Source: Mansonella perstans
Taxonomy: Eukaryota > Nematoda > Chromadorea > Rhabditida > Onchocercidae
NCBI GenBank assembly: GCA_037074765.1
Contig: JBAMDO010000167.1
Coordinates: 1 to 64,000, forward strand
Reading direction: 5' to 3'
DNA: 64,000 nucleotides
The notes beneath the pieces are model-generated. The model was not told where the DNA came from, did not search any database, and saw only the letters and a list, made by a program, of their open reading frames with translations. The position numbers and the translations under genes were made by a program. This document shows, in pieces, positions 13,682 through 27,300 of this stretch. Each line of letters opens with the position of its first letter. The stretch's first letter is position 1.

Positions 13682-14345
13682 ATTATTTTGATAACTATGA
13701 AAAATCTGAGGAATTTGCGAAAATGTTAAGAAAGCGGGAAAAGAAAGAGAAAAAAATCGATTTAATAAGAATGATTCGTTTATTTATGAAGAAGAAAAAG
13801 GCCCATCATTTTATTGAAATGAAAAAAAAAAAGCAAAAAAAAAAAAAAATAAGAAAATTGGAAAGAAGAGAAAGAGAAAGAGAAAGAGAGAGAGAGAGAG
13901 ATAGAGAAAAGAAAAAAAATGATGAAAAAGGTTCTTTAGCTTGAATTTTAGTTTAAATATTTTGGTTATAAATGCTCTCTCTATAAAGCTTTTCACCATT
14001 CATTCATTCATTCATTGATTTCATGTCATGTTTGTCGTTTTTTTTTTTTTTTTTTTTTTCAAACTTAAATCATTCTTTTATAAATTTTCTTTATCGTTCA
14101 TTTTTTCCTTTCTTCATTCAATTCTTTTTTTTTTTTTTTTTTTTTTTTTGCCTTTTCTCAAAAATAGGAACTTAATTAGGAAAAAGAATGAATCCATTGC
14201 TATACTTCTATAACTAGCTTTGCTCTTGGCCAATCACAGCTTTGGTCTTGGCCAATCATCATCATCATCATCAGCCATATTTTGCACACACTTCTCACTA
14301 ATGCTACCATCTATCCATCCATCCATCCATCCATCCCATTTTTAC
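13555..14345. repeat. dense low-complexity and microsatellite block
   Basis: This stretch contains poly-T runs (13568-13581, 14038-14059, 14127-14149), a (TC)n tract at about 13652-13675, (AGA/GAGA)n at about 13863-13902, (TTCA)n near 14000, (ATC)n at about 14257-14272 and (ATCC)n at about 14312-14335. Apparent ORFs here are artefacts of repeat composition. Confidence 0.85.
14218..14258 (+). promoter_or_regulatory. duplicated CCAAT-box unit upstream of rimb-1
   Basis: Two copies of CTTTGSTCTTGGCCAATCA (14218-14236 and 14240-14258) differ at one base and are set 22 bp apart. Each carries a CCAAT core, the NF-Y site, with identical flanks. They lie about 1.2 kb before the first recognised rimb-1 ATG. 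A promoter role is inference, and the core promoter position is unknown. Confidence 0.35.
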
Positions 14346-14504
14346 ATCAATAAAATGGAAAAACTCTAAGCTTTTAAAATAGAAAGAAAGGGAAAAGAAG
14401 ACAGTGAATAAAAGCTAAAGCTCAAAAAAGCTAACTTTTAATATAATTTTAGACTATAGGCATCATCATCATATATTTGCAAACAGATACATATACATAT
14501 ATAT

Positions 14505-14652
<148 letters not shown>

Positions 14653-15467
14653 ACATGATAAATATTAAAAGAACAATCAAAACTAGCATAAATTAGTGGA
14701 ATCGCTTTTGCTACTACTCAGTAACGTAATATACTTCAGTATTTTTGAAGTAACTGACAAGGGAAAAAAATTCATATAGATTTATTACATACCATATAAT
14801 ATTTCACATTTCATGCATTTTATGAAATAGTTTTGAAAAACTTGAGACGTATCATTTGTAAATTTAATCATTTTTTGCACAAATTTTTTTCTTCACTTTT
14901 TCATGTTTAATTCAAACTAACTTTTTTTTCCTCTTTTTTTTTGCCGCAATAATTTATTGATTTGGTAAAAGATAATAAAACATGTGTTTGTTAAATTTTC
15001 TCATACTGTTATTGTTGTTTCATTTTTATTTTTATTTATTTCAATAAATTGCACGAAATTAAAAAAAAATGAAATTGAAATTTGATTAATAATTATTTAT
15101 TTTATCAATTAATTTTTTATTATTCAAAAACTTATTCATTTTTTATTTCAGTAATAGCAAATACTTGATATATACTGAATATAGCATATTTTATTAAAGA
15201 ATGTGATACAATGAAATAAATTTCTGGAATTCAGGAATTTTTCTTTTTTTTTTTTGTAAGTCCGGAATTTAGGTGTCTTTTATTTTTTTATAAATCTGGA
15301 ATTCAGGAATCTCTTTTCTTTTTTGCAATTTTCATTCTATTATTCGCATTTCTAGAATTATTCTCCGGGATCAATATTAAAGTGTTATTTTGGTATTTCT
15401 TTTTTTTTTTTTTTTTAAAGATTGATTATTATGTATTATCAACTGATGGAATTGTTATCAATACATT

Positions 15468-15545
15468 ATGCCGTTAGCATATACAGCTAGCGGTTCCGGT
15501 GTGATACTGCATCATCATCAGCATCCACTACAACAGCAACAGCAG

Positions 15546-15578
<33 letters not shown>

Positions 15579-18500
15579 TCTACTGCTTCATTATTATTTC
15601 CGGTATAAAATTCTTCTGATTCTATTCAAAATATCAGTGAAATTCCCAAATTTATCATTTATCATACTCAACAGCAACATTATCAATCACAATAACAACA
15701 ACAGCAACAGCAATTGCAGCAGCAACAGCAATTGCAGCAGCAACAGCAATTGCAGCAACAACAACAACAGCTACAGCAACATTTTTCAACAACGACCAAA
15801 ATAAATTCCAGTAGATCAGATGTCTTATTGTTAGCGCTACGTCGAAGACCGTCTGCGCGTTTGTTCCGCGCTTTATTTCAGTATATTCCGTTGCGTGACT
15901 CACCAAATGAGAATCCGCAATTGGAATTACCACTTCATGTATGTAATTCTTTGTAAATAATTAATTAGTTTACAAATTTTCTGCACTAATTAATGATTGA
16001 TATGAGGGAAAATTGATTGGCGATGTGTTTTGGTCGTAAAAAATATGATTGATATTTTTGGGTGACAATTTAGGCGATAATTTCGAACTGCTTACGTAAC
16101 CAATTATTTGTTATAAGTGCTTGATATGTAATTTGAGCTTATTCTAATTATATCGCACTGCTTTAATTTTTGTTCTCAAAAAAATTTTTTTTTCTTCACA
16201 TAATTAATTCTTTGTTGTTTTCTTTTTATGATCTTCTAAAATTCAATTAGACCTTAAGATTTGCTGAAAATGCAAAATTTATGCTTAAAAAAAAAAATCG
16301 ATTATTTTTTAGTATTATTACTGTAACTATGTGTAATAAGAATATATTAACAAAAAATATCTTATTCATATTTATTGATTACAGTAATAAATTTTTTAAT
16401 CTTTAAGAAATTATTTATCAGTTATTTTTTTCTTTTCTTTTTTTTTTTACATACTATCGTCAAATTGATTATCATTGCACATATCAAGAATAATCATATA
16501 GTGGTTTGTAAAATTGAAATAAATTAAAATGGAAAATTGTTTTTTTTTTTCTTTTTTTTCTCAACGATAGTAAGAGATTATCGATACTGGACAAAATGAA
16601 AAAAAATGCGTAAAATCAAAAAATGAAAAAATGGCAAAAGAGAATACATACTTTGTATAAAAAAATAATACATGAATAAAAGTGCATAAGATTTAAAGTC
16701 ATTTTGTTAAGGTTAGGGGAAAAAAAAGAAGGATTTAGTTGACACAAGCCATAAAATTTTACATCTTAGAAAAATTAATTCCGTTGTGTCTTTTTCGGCT
16801 GGAATTTTTATTTTATTTCATTTTCTCTCTTGTTATTTATATTCTCTTTTTTTATATTTCACTACTACTTAATTTGTAATTGAAATATAAAAAGAAAAAA
16901 AAAAAGTTGAAATTGCATTATTTCTTAATAATTATATTGACAATTAACTAGTTATTTAAACAAACTAACTACTTGAAATCTTATTATCAGTATTTATCTA
17001 TGAAAGTTAATTACTTGCAATTCTAATCAATATTTATTTTTTAACAACATGACTGAAAAAATGAAATCATTATTTATTTATAGCTAACTAACTACTGGAA
17101 ACTTTGTCAGTGATCTATTTTAGAGCAACTAATTACCTATGTAATCTTGGTCATTATTTATTTACAATAAGCGTATTACTCAAAAATTATCATTATTTAA
17201 CTTGTAATAAATAATTCATTGAAACCTTATCATAATTTATTTATGATTATTAATTACTTGAAAATCATACTGTTGTTTATTTATAATAACTAATTAATTT
17301 GAAGTTTTATCAATATTTGTTTATCATAAATAATTACTTTGCAATTACGATCGGTATTTATCGATGATAGCATTAAAAATGCATCATACATGCATAGATG
17401 AATATAAATTATATTTAACAACTGATCAAAGTAATAAAACCAACTTTATTAGCTAGTTTATCACTTTGATTTTCTAGGAATTGTTTGGATAAAATGAAGA
17501 ACAAAAAAAAAAAAAAAAATGAAATTTGGCACATGCATTATTCGCAATACTGTTTGAATTATTTATATTTTTCGAGGTATTAATGAGCGCTAATGAATGC
17601 ATTAGTGCTCATTAACATTAACTCAATGATTCACTTCCATTTATAGCAGCAATAATCGTTTTGTTTTTTTTACAGTATTTTTGTGAATTTGAGGGTTTTT
17701 TTAACAGTATTTTTGTGAAAAAGCATTTAATTTTTTTTGCAGTATTTTTGTGAATAGGATTTAAGTTTTTGTATTTATCATTAATTAATCTTAATTAAAC
17801 CAAAAAATGTCTTTCAAAAAAATTTTTTTTCAAACCTCCTGTTAATTTTAGCAAGATTTTAAATAATGAAATCATAATTTATTTTCTTTAATTTTTAATT
17901 TGTCCAAAATGATGATATTTTTAGGCTGGAGACTATATACTGGTACATGGTGAAATGGATGAGGATCAATTTTATCATGGTGAAACACTTGATGGCCGAA
18001 CAGGTTTAGTGCCATCAAATTACGTCGAACGTATTTCCGACCAGCAATTATTACTAAACACATCACGGGTTCCTTCACCTTCATTCCCGTTAACCATTCC
18101 TCCACATCTTACCAATATTCAGCATGATTTCTCCACCTCTTCAGCTCATTCTGGTACTGTAGCAGGTATTTCTGCAACTGTACAACAAACGGTAACATCA
18201 AAGCAATCACTGCCCGATTCTGTTTGCCCATATCCGCCCATTGATGTTGCTAAAGTTACAGTGCAGGAAGTGAAGATTATTGATAATTATCCACGTGGTA
18301 AGTTTTTAATTATTTTTTCAAATGAATTGAAAAAAAGAAACTTTGGTCTGATCTAATGGTAATTATCAATACTATGATTTTTTTTATCAACAATTAATTA
18401 ATTTTTTGATTAATTTCAATGTATTTTATAGATTCATAGAATATATTTAGGAAGAAATATTATTTTCTCAAACTGTTTCAAATTTTCACTACCAGAAATT

Positions 18501-19237
18501 TGCATTAAATTTTCTACCACATTTTCAAGTCTTACCAAATCCATTTTCAATACTTTCCCATTTTTTAAAGCTTTTGCATATTCTAGGAATTTGTCTCATT
18601 TTATTTTTCACTTTTAAAAATTAAAAAAAGAAATTTTCAGTTTTGCACTTATTAATTGGTACAAACAAAATATATCAATTTGTTGTAAATTTATATAATT
18701 AAATTAATTTAATCATTTAATTTGAAAGAAAAAGATTGCACCAATTAATTGATTATTTTGTAATGTTGAAACGAAAAGGAAAAAATATATAAATTGTAAA
18801 ATAAAACCACTTATGGTTTTATTTAACCAGTACTGTTAATTTTATTCAGCAATTAAGCTTAATTAATTATGATTAAATGTATTTTTTTAGTGCTGCAAAC
18901 TGGCAAGAATTTCACACGAAATTAACTGAAACTTTTTTCTTTCCGTAATAATAAAGCATTGCTAACTATCATTGATGTGATCGAATAATTTTGTTTTCAA
19001 TTTCAAAAAAAAAAATTACTTTTTCAAAAATTTGCTTCATATTTCATTTCTAATAATTTTCACATTCCTTTTTGAAACTTTTATTAAATTTATTCAAATT
19101 ACTGTAAATTTACATATTATATCTTTTTTTCTATTAGTATTACTCTGGGGCATTCTCATCAGTATCTGAAGAGCACATTGTATGACATTTTTCAATAAAT
19201 GACACAATTTTTTTGATAAAAAAAGCTTTTGTTAGCA

Positions 19238-19276
<39 letters not shown>

Positions 19277-21251
19277 GTGGAAATATTAAATTTCACATAA
19301 ATTGTTTTTAATAATTAAGATGGCTTAGTTAGCAATGCTTAGAGCATTTCTGTTAATTATTATTTTATTTATTATAAAGTGAAATATTGCAATTCAAAAT
19401 TCATTACATTTATGATGCAAAAAAAAATCTGGTAAAATTTTAAACAATTGAAATGGAGCGAATAGTTTTGGCTTGTCTTAAAATGATACGATCAATTTTT
19501 GAAATTTTCTTTGATTAATTAATCAATTAAATCGTTTTAAAAATTTCCTTCTCAATTCGTTGAATTAATTCAGTACGATTACTATTTTGGTGTTGTTATT
19601 TGGTTTACTTAAATGCTTGTTTCGTCCGAAGCTAATCTGCAATATTTACAGTTCTCAGAAATTTAAGTATCTTCATTGAAATAACATAAAGTATAATGTT
19701 GTAATTGACATGATGACGTGTAATACGCACAATATCACGTAAATATTACTGTACGTGTATAAATCAGTAAATCATTAGTATATTAAAAAATTTTTTAAAT
19801 TTAATATATCTTTGCTATCATTTTAAACATTATATTTTTAAATAAAGTTATTGCCAGTTACAATGCAAGATTAAAAATTAAATTTTCATAAAAAATTTTT
19901 TTTATTTATTAAAAATCTACAGTATGTAATTCTGCAGTACACATTTCTTGAACTATTTTTAATTTAAAAATTTATTTTCTTATAATCAAGTCTAATTTTG
20001 TGGATGCGAAATATTCCAGAATATTATTATTATAAAAATTGGTTTTCTTTTTTTTTTCTTGATTGATATTCTATTATTTTATCAAAATAGTAAATAAGTT
20101 TAGCCATTTATTTTTGTAGCATTTTTCATCAACATTATGAAATTATTCTCTTCGAGAAATATGATCAATATATTGACACTTGTTTAACACAAAAGAGTAA
20201 ATTTCACATAAGCTTCATAGTTAACTGAAACATTTTTCGAAATGATTCGCTATATTAGCTTACTATATTGTATCGTACCGTATCGCATCGTATCATATTG
20301 TATTATTTTGTATCGTATCACATTATGATATTTAATCGAAGTAGATTTGAAGCAAAAAAAAAAAAAAAAAATGAATTTTGTAATTTGAAAAAAAATGATT
20401 TGATAATTATAAGAAATTTTAGATAAATAAACAAAAAAGGATTGAAAGAAAAATATTTTTCTCATTTACCATTCAATCATTTATTTAGCAAATAAATTAT
20501 TTATTTATCATTTATGACTGAAAGAAAGTATTCAGTTGTTAACTACGAAAAAATGAAATTATTTAAATTGTATTTTAACAAAAAAATTTTTATTTATTAC
20601 AGAAAATTTATGAACCAAAAAAAAAAAATTTATTAAATCTTACTGTACCATTTGCATATTGAAAAATTTTTTTATTTCGTTCTTTTTTTTTCCTCAAAAT
20701 GAAACTTTTTTTTTTTAAACCTTTTTAGAATTCATTAATTATTAATTTCTGTTCAGTCTAATTTTTCATTTTTTTCATCTTATAATTTATTTCAATAAAA
20801 TAAATTCATTCATAAGATTATAAAGTACATAAGACTATAAATTTCACTTCTTTTATTTACTGCTATAAAAATTTATTGACAAAATATATTTAATGATGAT
20901 ATTGACTTTTTTTGCGGGGGTGGAAAGAAATGAGTGGGTGGAAATGATAAAATAAGAGTGGAAGAGAAGAGCGAAGAGAGGGATGAGAAAAAAGGAGAGA
21001 GAGAGAGGGAGAGAGTGAGAGAGAGAGAGAATAAAAGTGAATGAAATGGATAAATAGGTGTGTGTATATCTATACCATTTACATTTTCAATTAAACTTGA
21101 AAGTAGAAAGGAAAAGCCTTGAATTGAGGCAAAACTAATGTAATCCTTTTTGGCTGCATTCATTCCTAATCTGATAACTAATTTAGTTCAAATGCTTTAA
21201 GGCATTTCACAAACATCCAAAACATATGTACACATACACACACATACATAT

Positions 21252-21287
<36 letters not shown>

Positions 21288-21325
21288 ACATACACATACA
21301 CATACACATACACGTGTACACACAA

Positions 21326-21381
<56 letters not shown>

Positions 21382-24300
21382 TCTACACAATTATTATTAA
21401 AGTTTTTGTTATTTGATGTTGAAGGCCATATATAGCCTTTGATTTGCTAGGTTACTAAATTATTGAAAGATCCATTTGAAATGGCAAAATGTATTGGCAG
21501 ACAAAACAGCTGAAATTAAGTGGGCATAACGATGCAAATATGTTGTTGAAGGATTTATTTTTTCATTGATTTTCCGCAATGCTAAAAAATATTTTTTACT
21601 TTTTTATATTAATGGAAAAAAAAAAAAAAATGCAACAAAAGCGATAAATAAAAATAAAAAGGAAATACGAAAGTAAAAATAATAATAATGATAATAATAA
21701 TAACAATAATAATGATAATAATGATGAAGTAATAATAATTGTTGTAATAGTAATGATGCCTTTATCATAGTAATAATAATAACAGTAAAAACAACAATGA
21801 CAATAATGTTGATGCTAGTAGCAATAAGTAATGATAACAATCGATAAAGTGATAATGATTATTGTGATAGTATAGCTCCTTTCCTTTAATGACAATAATA
21901 GTTATAATAATAACAATAATTATTAATAATTATAAAATGGTAATAGTAATAATAATAAATGATATTTTTATTATAACATTTAATTAGATCATTTTGTAAA
22001 ATAACAAAATTGTAAATTTAACCTAAAATATGAAGTTATTTATGTTAATGATGGTATATTCGAATATAATTCCATTATTATATATAATATATTTAATTTG
22101 GTTAAATAAAAACATTACATATAATTTGATTGTATGAGATATATGTGAAAATTCAGCTGCTGTAAAATTGATAATTTGATAACATGTGATAATAGATAGC
22201 ATGTGTGAGTAAGTTAATAAGTAAAAAATTAATTAACTTTATTGACATTTTCGTTTTCATTCACGAAATGTCAAATGGTTTATTGCTACTTTTAAACAAA
22301 ATAGCAATTTTTTAAATAATTTCAAATGATGTTTGACCTTAAGTTTATAATACAACTTCTATTTAATGTTTATTTTTTTCAACCTTTTATGTGTGACATT
22401 TTTTCTTTTTTTTATTTGCAGTGCCTTTTCCACAAGATTTAACGGTGGAGAAAAAATTGAGTCGTAGTTGCGTGATATCATGGTCCGCACCAAATGATTT
22501 ATTAACGCCTGTATCGCAGTATCATGTTTGCGTGGATGGTATTGTTCGTGCCGTAGTACCGGGATCTTTCAAGTGTAAAGCACTAATCGAAGATATTGAT
22601 TTGTCAAAATCAATCAATCTATCAGTGCGTGCTGTAACCGAAAATGCACATAGTCCGGATGCAGCATGTACTATTGCACTGGGGAAAGGTATTGATTGAC
22701 ATTTTGAAATTCAATAAAATTAAAGGAAACAAAAAAAAAAAAAGAAAAATTTACACGCAAACTGATGCTAAAGAAAGGAAAATGTTTGTTTACTGAAGAT
22801 TAATTCAAATTTCAAAGCTTTTTTTTCTTTGTTTTCTTTTATATTCATTAATTTTAGATGCACCGATAGCTCCTCAGCATGTTCGTATCTGGTCAATAAC
22901 ACCTGTATCAGCTTGTGTTTCATGGTATCCAAGTGATAGTAATGCGGAACATGTTATTCTGCTCAATGCGGTAAAAGTTGGAATGTGCCCTCCATCAATC
23001 TTTCAGGTAAAAATTTATGAAAATTTCACAATAATTAAAAATAGATTTTGGAAATTTTTTCCTTTTTTCATTACAACCTGATATATCAATATAAATAAGA
23101 AATTTAATAACGAATTTTCTTTTTAAAATTTAAATTTAAATTAACTGCAAACTCATCATTTTCATTTCTAATATGCATTAACAATGAGAAATCTGAATCA
23201 AAAATTCCAATTTTTGTTATGTTTGACAAATTTCTGATTAATTATTGCATAACCATTGATTACTTAAAAACGTGGGCCTTTGTATGTGAGAACTTATTTG
23301 ATGATAAATCATTATTAATTATTTCTGAGTGTTAACATACATTTTCTGCTGATATATTTACTTATATACCTAGTAATATTTATAAATAAAAATCCATTTG
23401 TCAAAAAGGTATATTATTAATTCATGTACTTTATTGGTCACTCCATTAATCTTTAAACTGGTCATTTATCAATTTGTTTTTTTTTTTTTTTTTTTTTTTT
23501 TTTTTCATTTATAGGTGCAATTGAATGGTCTTTTACCCTCAACAATCTATCGTGTCTTCGTACGTACCAAACATCCAAAAGCTGTTTTAGAGCAGCGACC
23601 CGTTGAACGATGCTGCGATTTCAAAACGCTGCCAAAAAGTTTCCTTATTTTTTCAAAATACTTTTCATATTTCGAATGAGATTAATTCAAATAAGAAAGT
23701 AGTGTTTAATTGTTCAAATTATCAAATTTTTGTTAAATCGATTAATAACTAAATCAAAATTATCATTTCTTCTGATAATGTACAATTATTTCCAATTGAT
23801 ACAATCACTTTATTGTGGAAAAACAATTTCTAAACTTATAATAGTAATACTCAAAAAAAAAAATTTGCATGCTGTAAGATTTCAGTTGGTCTTCCGGATC
23901 CACCTTCTGATGTTGAGGTTGAAATAGGTCCACAACCTGGTACAATTTTAATATCCTGGACACCGGTTACTAATCAACCATTACCACCGTCTCGTGCCGC
24001 TGTACATTCCTATCTCGTTTATGCTGATGGACGTAGTATTGCTCAAGTGCCCAGCGCAAATGGTACCGGTAGTAATTTTAACTGTTTCCAAAAAAATATT
24101 ATTTACAAATTTTGCTAATTAAATTGATCCTTAATTATCGCATTGCTTATGTAGAATAAGTCCACTTAAAAAAGTATATATCGGAAATTTAAATTTAAAT
24201 TAATTGCAGACTCATTATTTTCATTTCTAATATATTGAAAAAAAAAAAAAAAAAAAAAAAAGATATTTGAAATAATGAAAAAAGTTGAAACAAGTGGAAA

Positions 24301-27300
24301 ATGACCGTTTTGAGAAATTATATGACAAAAGAAAGAAACAAAAATATAATTTCGCATAACTTTTTGATTTTTATCTAAGTGTAATCTTTGTTTATAAATT
24401 ATACAACATCTATTATTTTCCCGAATTTCTTTCCTTCAACATTTTAATTATTTCGGCAAAATTCTTTTCTTCAGCGCATTGGTTACTTTTCTGAAATTCT
24501 TTTCTTCAATAAGTCATTATCATTACTATTAAAAAAAAAACTATGAAATTAAGCTATAAAAAAATCACTAAATTACAATATATAAGAAAATCACTGAATT
24601 ACAGTATACAAAAAAGTAAAAAAAGTACTAATACACTAATTTCGTTAAGGATTTTTCCAATTCATCTTTTGCCAGTTGCATACTCTTGATTGAGCTAGTA
24701 AAGGACATCCCATTTCGTGGCATCAAAAATTTTTTTGTTCTGGGGAAGCTATTTTGTTCGCGGAGAAATCCTTGATTAGTTGCAGCGTATGATTCATTCA
24801 ATAGAAAAATATGAAAATTTAATATTTATTCCATCAAACATTATAACACAACGATAATGTTGAGAGATATAATGAGTAACGGAGAGGTAATGGGTAACGG
24901 AGGAGTAATGCGTAACGGGGAGATAAGGCGTAACGGAGAAGTAATGAGTAACGGAGAGGTAATGAGTAACGGAGAGGTGATGACTAGCGGCGAGGTAATA
25001 CGTAACGGAGAGAAGTGGGTAACGGAGAGGTAATGGTAACGGAGTATGGCATGTTGACGATGATAACTGTAAGTTTGAATTTAAGAAAAAAATTGAATTA
25101 TGTCAGAAATTCTTTGCTCCACCAACAGGTAATGGAATCAGTAACATGGAAATAGACCTACATACGGTATTTATTTAAAGTAGTAGTACTACACAATGAA
25201 ATGAGACACGGTGCAATGTAGAAGGATGCTAGCTAGTTTTCAGAGGAGCGGACATCTTGTGGATTTGTAGAGCATACAGATATTACAATCAGTATCAAAG
25301 TGCTAAAATGCGAATAAGATGTTAGAGATGGGATACAATCAATATACTTTATTTCGACACTTGTATCAAATTTTCTTCGAATTTCTCGACAACTACAGAA
25401 CTACAACTTACAAATTGTGTTACAAACTATAAATTATTGTAACCTATAAAATTACACCATAGAAATAAGAAAGATTACTACGACACAAAATTACAATTAC
25501 TGGAAAGTGTTCAAAAAAAAAAAAAATTAGAATCGCGTAATATTTAAAGCACACTTAACGACAATAAAATGAAAAATTTCATTCATAAAATTTATGAACT
25601 AATTTTTTAAACTAAAATTTAATTCAAATAATTCTGAATCTGACGGTTTTCTTTTTTTTTTTTTTTTTTTTAAGATTGCCAATGGATACGAAATAATATG
25701 TAATTCATTTTTTGGCAATTTTCATTAACCATTAATAGTATATTACCATTAAGCCTTAATTATCTTAATAGCTAAACTTCTTTTTTTATTCAGAATGAAA
25801 TATTTAAATGAAATTTTTTTTGTAAAATTTAATTTTTTCAATCAAAAAAGAATAAACGTACGGCTTTACTACACAAATACTCATTAGTGAATTATTGTAA
25901 AAGAAAAAATAAATTATAATCAAAGATTTTCCCTTTTCTTTACGACAGCTATTTTTCATCTTAAAGAAGTCATCTTAAGTAGGCAAAAGTTGTTGAAAAT
26001 TTTCCACAGCAATTTGATAATCTACATATTCTTATGCTATCATCAATTTTATAACGTTAAGCATTCTTATGTGATTCTCAAATCAATTTATCAACTTGCG
26101 TTTTTTCTTTTGCAATCTTCTACAAACTTCAGTTCTTGAAGCCTTCTTCAGTTCTCTTCCTAAATTCCCATAAATTTATCATGCATAAATCCAGCTATTA
26201 AGTTAGGGAAAGTTATTGTGTGTGTGAATGTTGGTGCGTTTTTTTTTTTAAATGGTACTAAATAAAAACCATGATTAACAGCTATATGATTTCATATTTC
26301 TTTTTTATTTATGTTTTAAATTATTGTTGAAATTTGTCGCTTTTTTTTTTGCTTTTTCCTTTCCTTCTTTTCCCTTTTCAACTTTCCTTTTCTATTTTTC
26401 TTTTGTTTTTTTCTTTCCTTTCGCTTACAACAACGATCATTTTAAATTCTTGGCATAAATGCAAAAATGATTAATTACACCATTGGGAAATAGCGGGGGG
26501 CCAAAATAGAAACAAAAGCAAATGAAAGCCAACGAAAAGATATTTATCAGAAATTCTATAAGAGAAAAAAGTGTTATCGAGTATGAAATTTTTCATTTCA
26601 AAACATTCAAATTTAAATTGATGAATTTTTAGTAAGAACAAAATACAACGTAAGCCTAATATGCAATTCTAACCCTAAAATATTAGTTTGCCTGAGTAAT
26701 ACATGTTTATTTTGTTATTATTTATTTCTTTTGCATTGATTTTGTTATTGTTATCGGGAATTATTCCCGGGGTTTGTATTTTAATTTCAAATTTAAATAG
26801 TTGATCAGATTATGGGGTGAAAATTAACAGGTTTTATAAAAAGTTGAAAAAAGAACTAACTTCAGGTCTAACATTTTGAAGTATTTACTCAATTCAATTA
26901 TTCATTTAATCAAATTTTGCCCTAAATTAAATAAATTACACACAAACATTTATATGTTGTGGGTTTTGTGTACAAAAATAAAACGCATAAATGAGTAAAA
27001 AAAAAAGTTTACCACTTAAACGAATTGTTTTAACTGGAGGTAAGCAAGTTATTTATCACTTAAACAAATAGTTTTAACTATGAACTGGATGAATTCCAAA
27101 ATTTAATTTTAGAACTTTGTAAAAGGTAGCAAATTTATAAGTCAAGAATTTGATCGATCGAAAGTTGCACTGTTTTATTCAGTGATTTTTGAATTGTTCT
27201 ACTTATGTTTCATTTCAATTAATAATTCATTAAAATTGGAAAATTGTTTTTGTCTGACAAAAAATAAATTTAACCCTGACCGGCTGTTTCTTGCCATATT

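Larger units (their letters stand above)
18298..22421. other. rimb-1 intron 3 (4.1 kb)
   Basis: A long intron between the SH3-I exon and FN3-1. It holds a roughly 34-nt T run (19240-19273), an imperfect TATTGTATCGTA series near 20265-20320, a GA-rich tract near 20965-21030, the CA repeat at 21230-21380 and an AAT/ATG trinucleotide tract at 21675-21960. I see no exon candidate inside it. Confidence 0.6.

Noticed and set aside
15655..15933. Ala/Val-rich frame on minus
   Set aside because: Antisense of the CAA/CAG tract in rimb-1 exon 2.
21178..21435. Similar Cys/Val and Thr/His frames in rimb-1 intron 3
   Set aside because: Second CA microsatellite; artefact of composition.
24862..25037. CRISPR array
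   Set aside because: Direct tandem 18-bp repeats without spacers in a eukaryotic intron.
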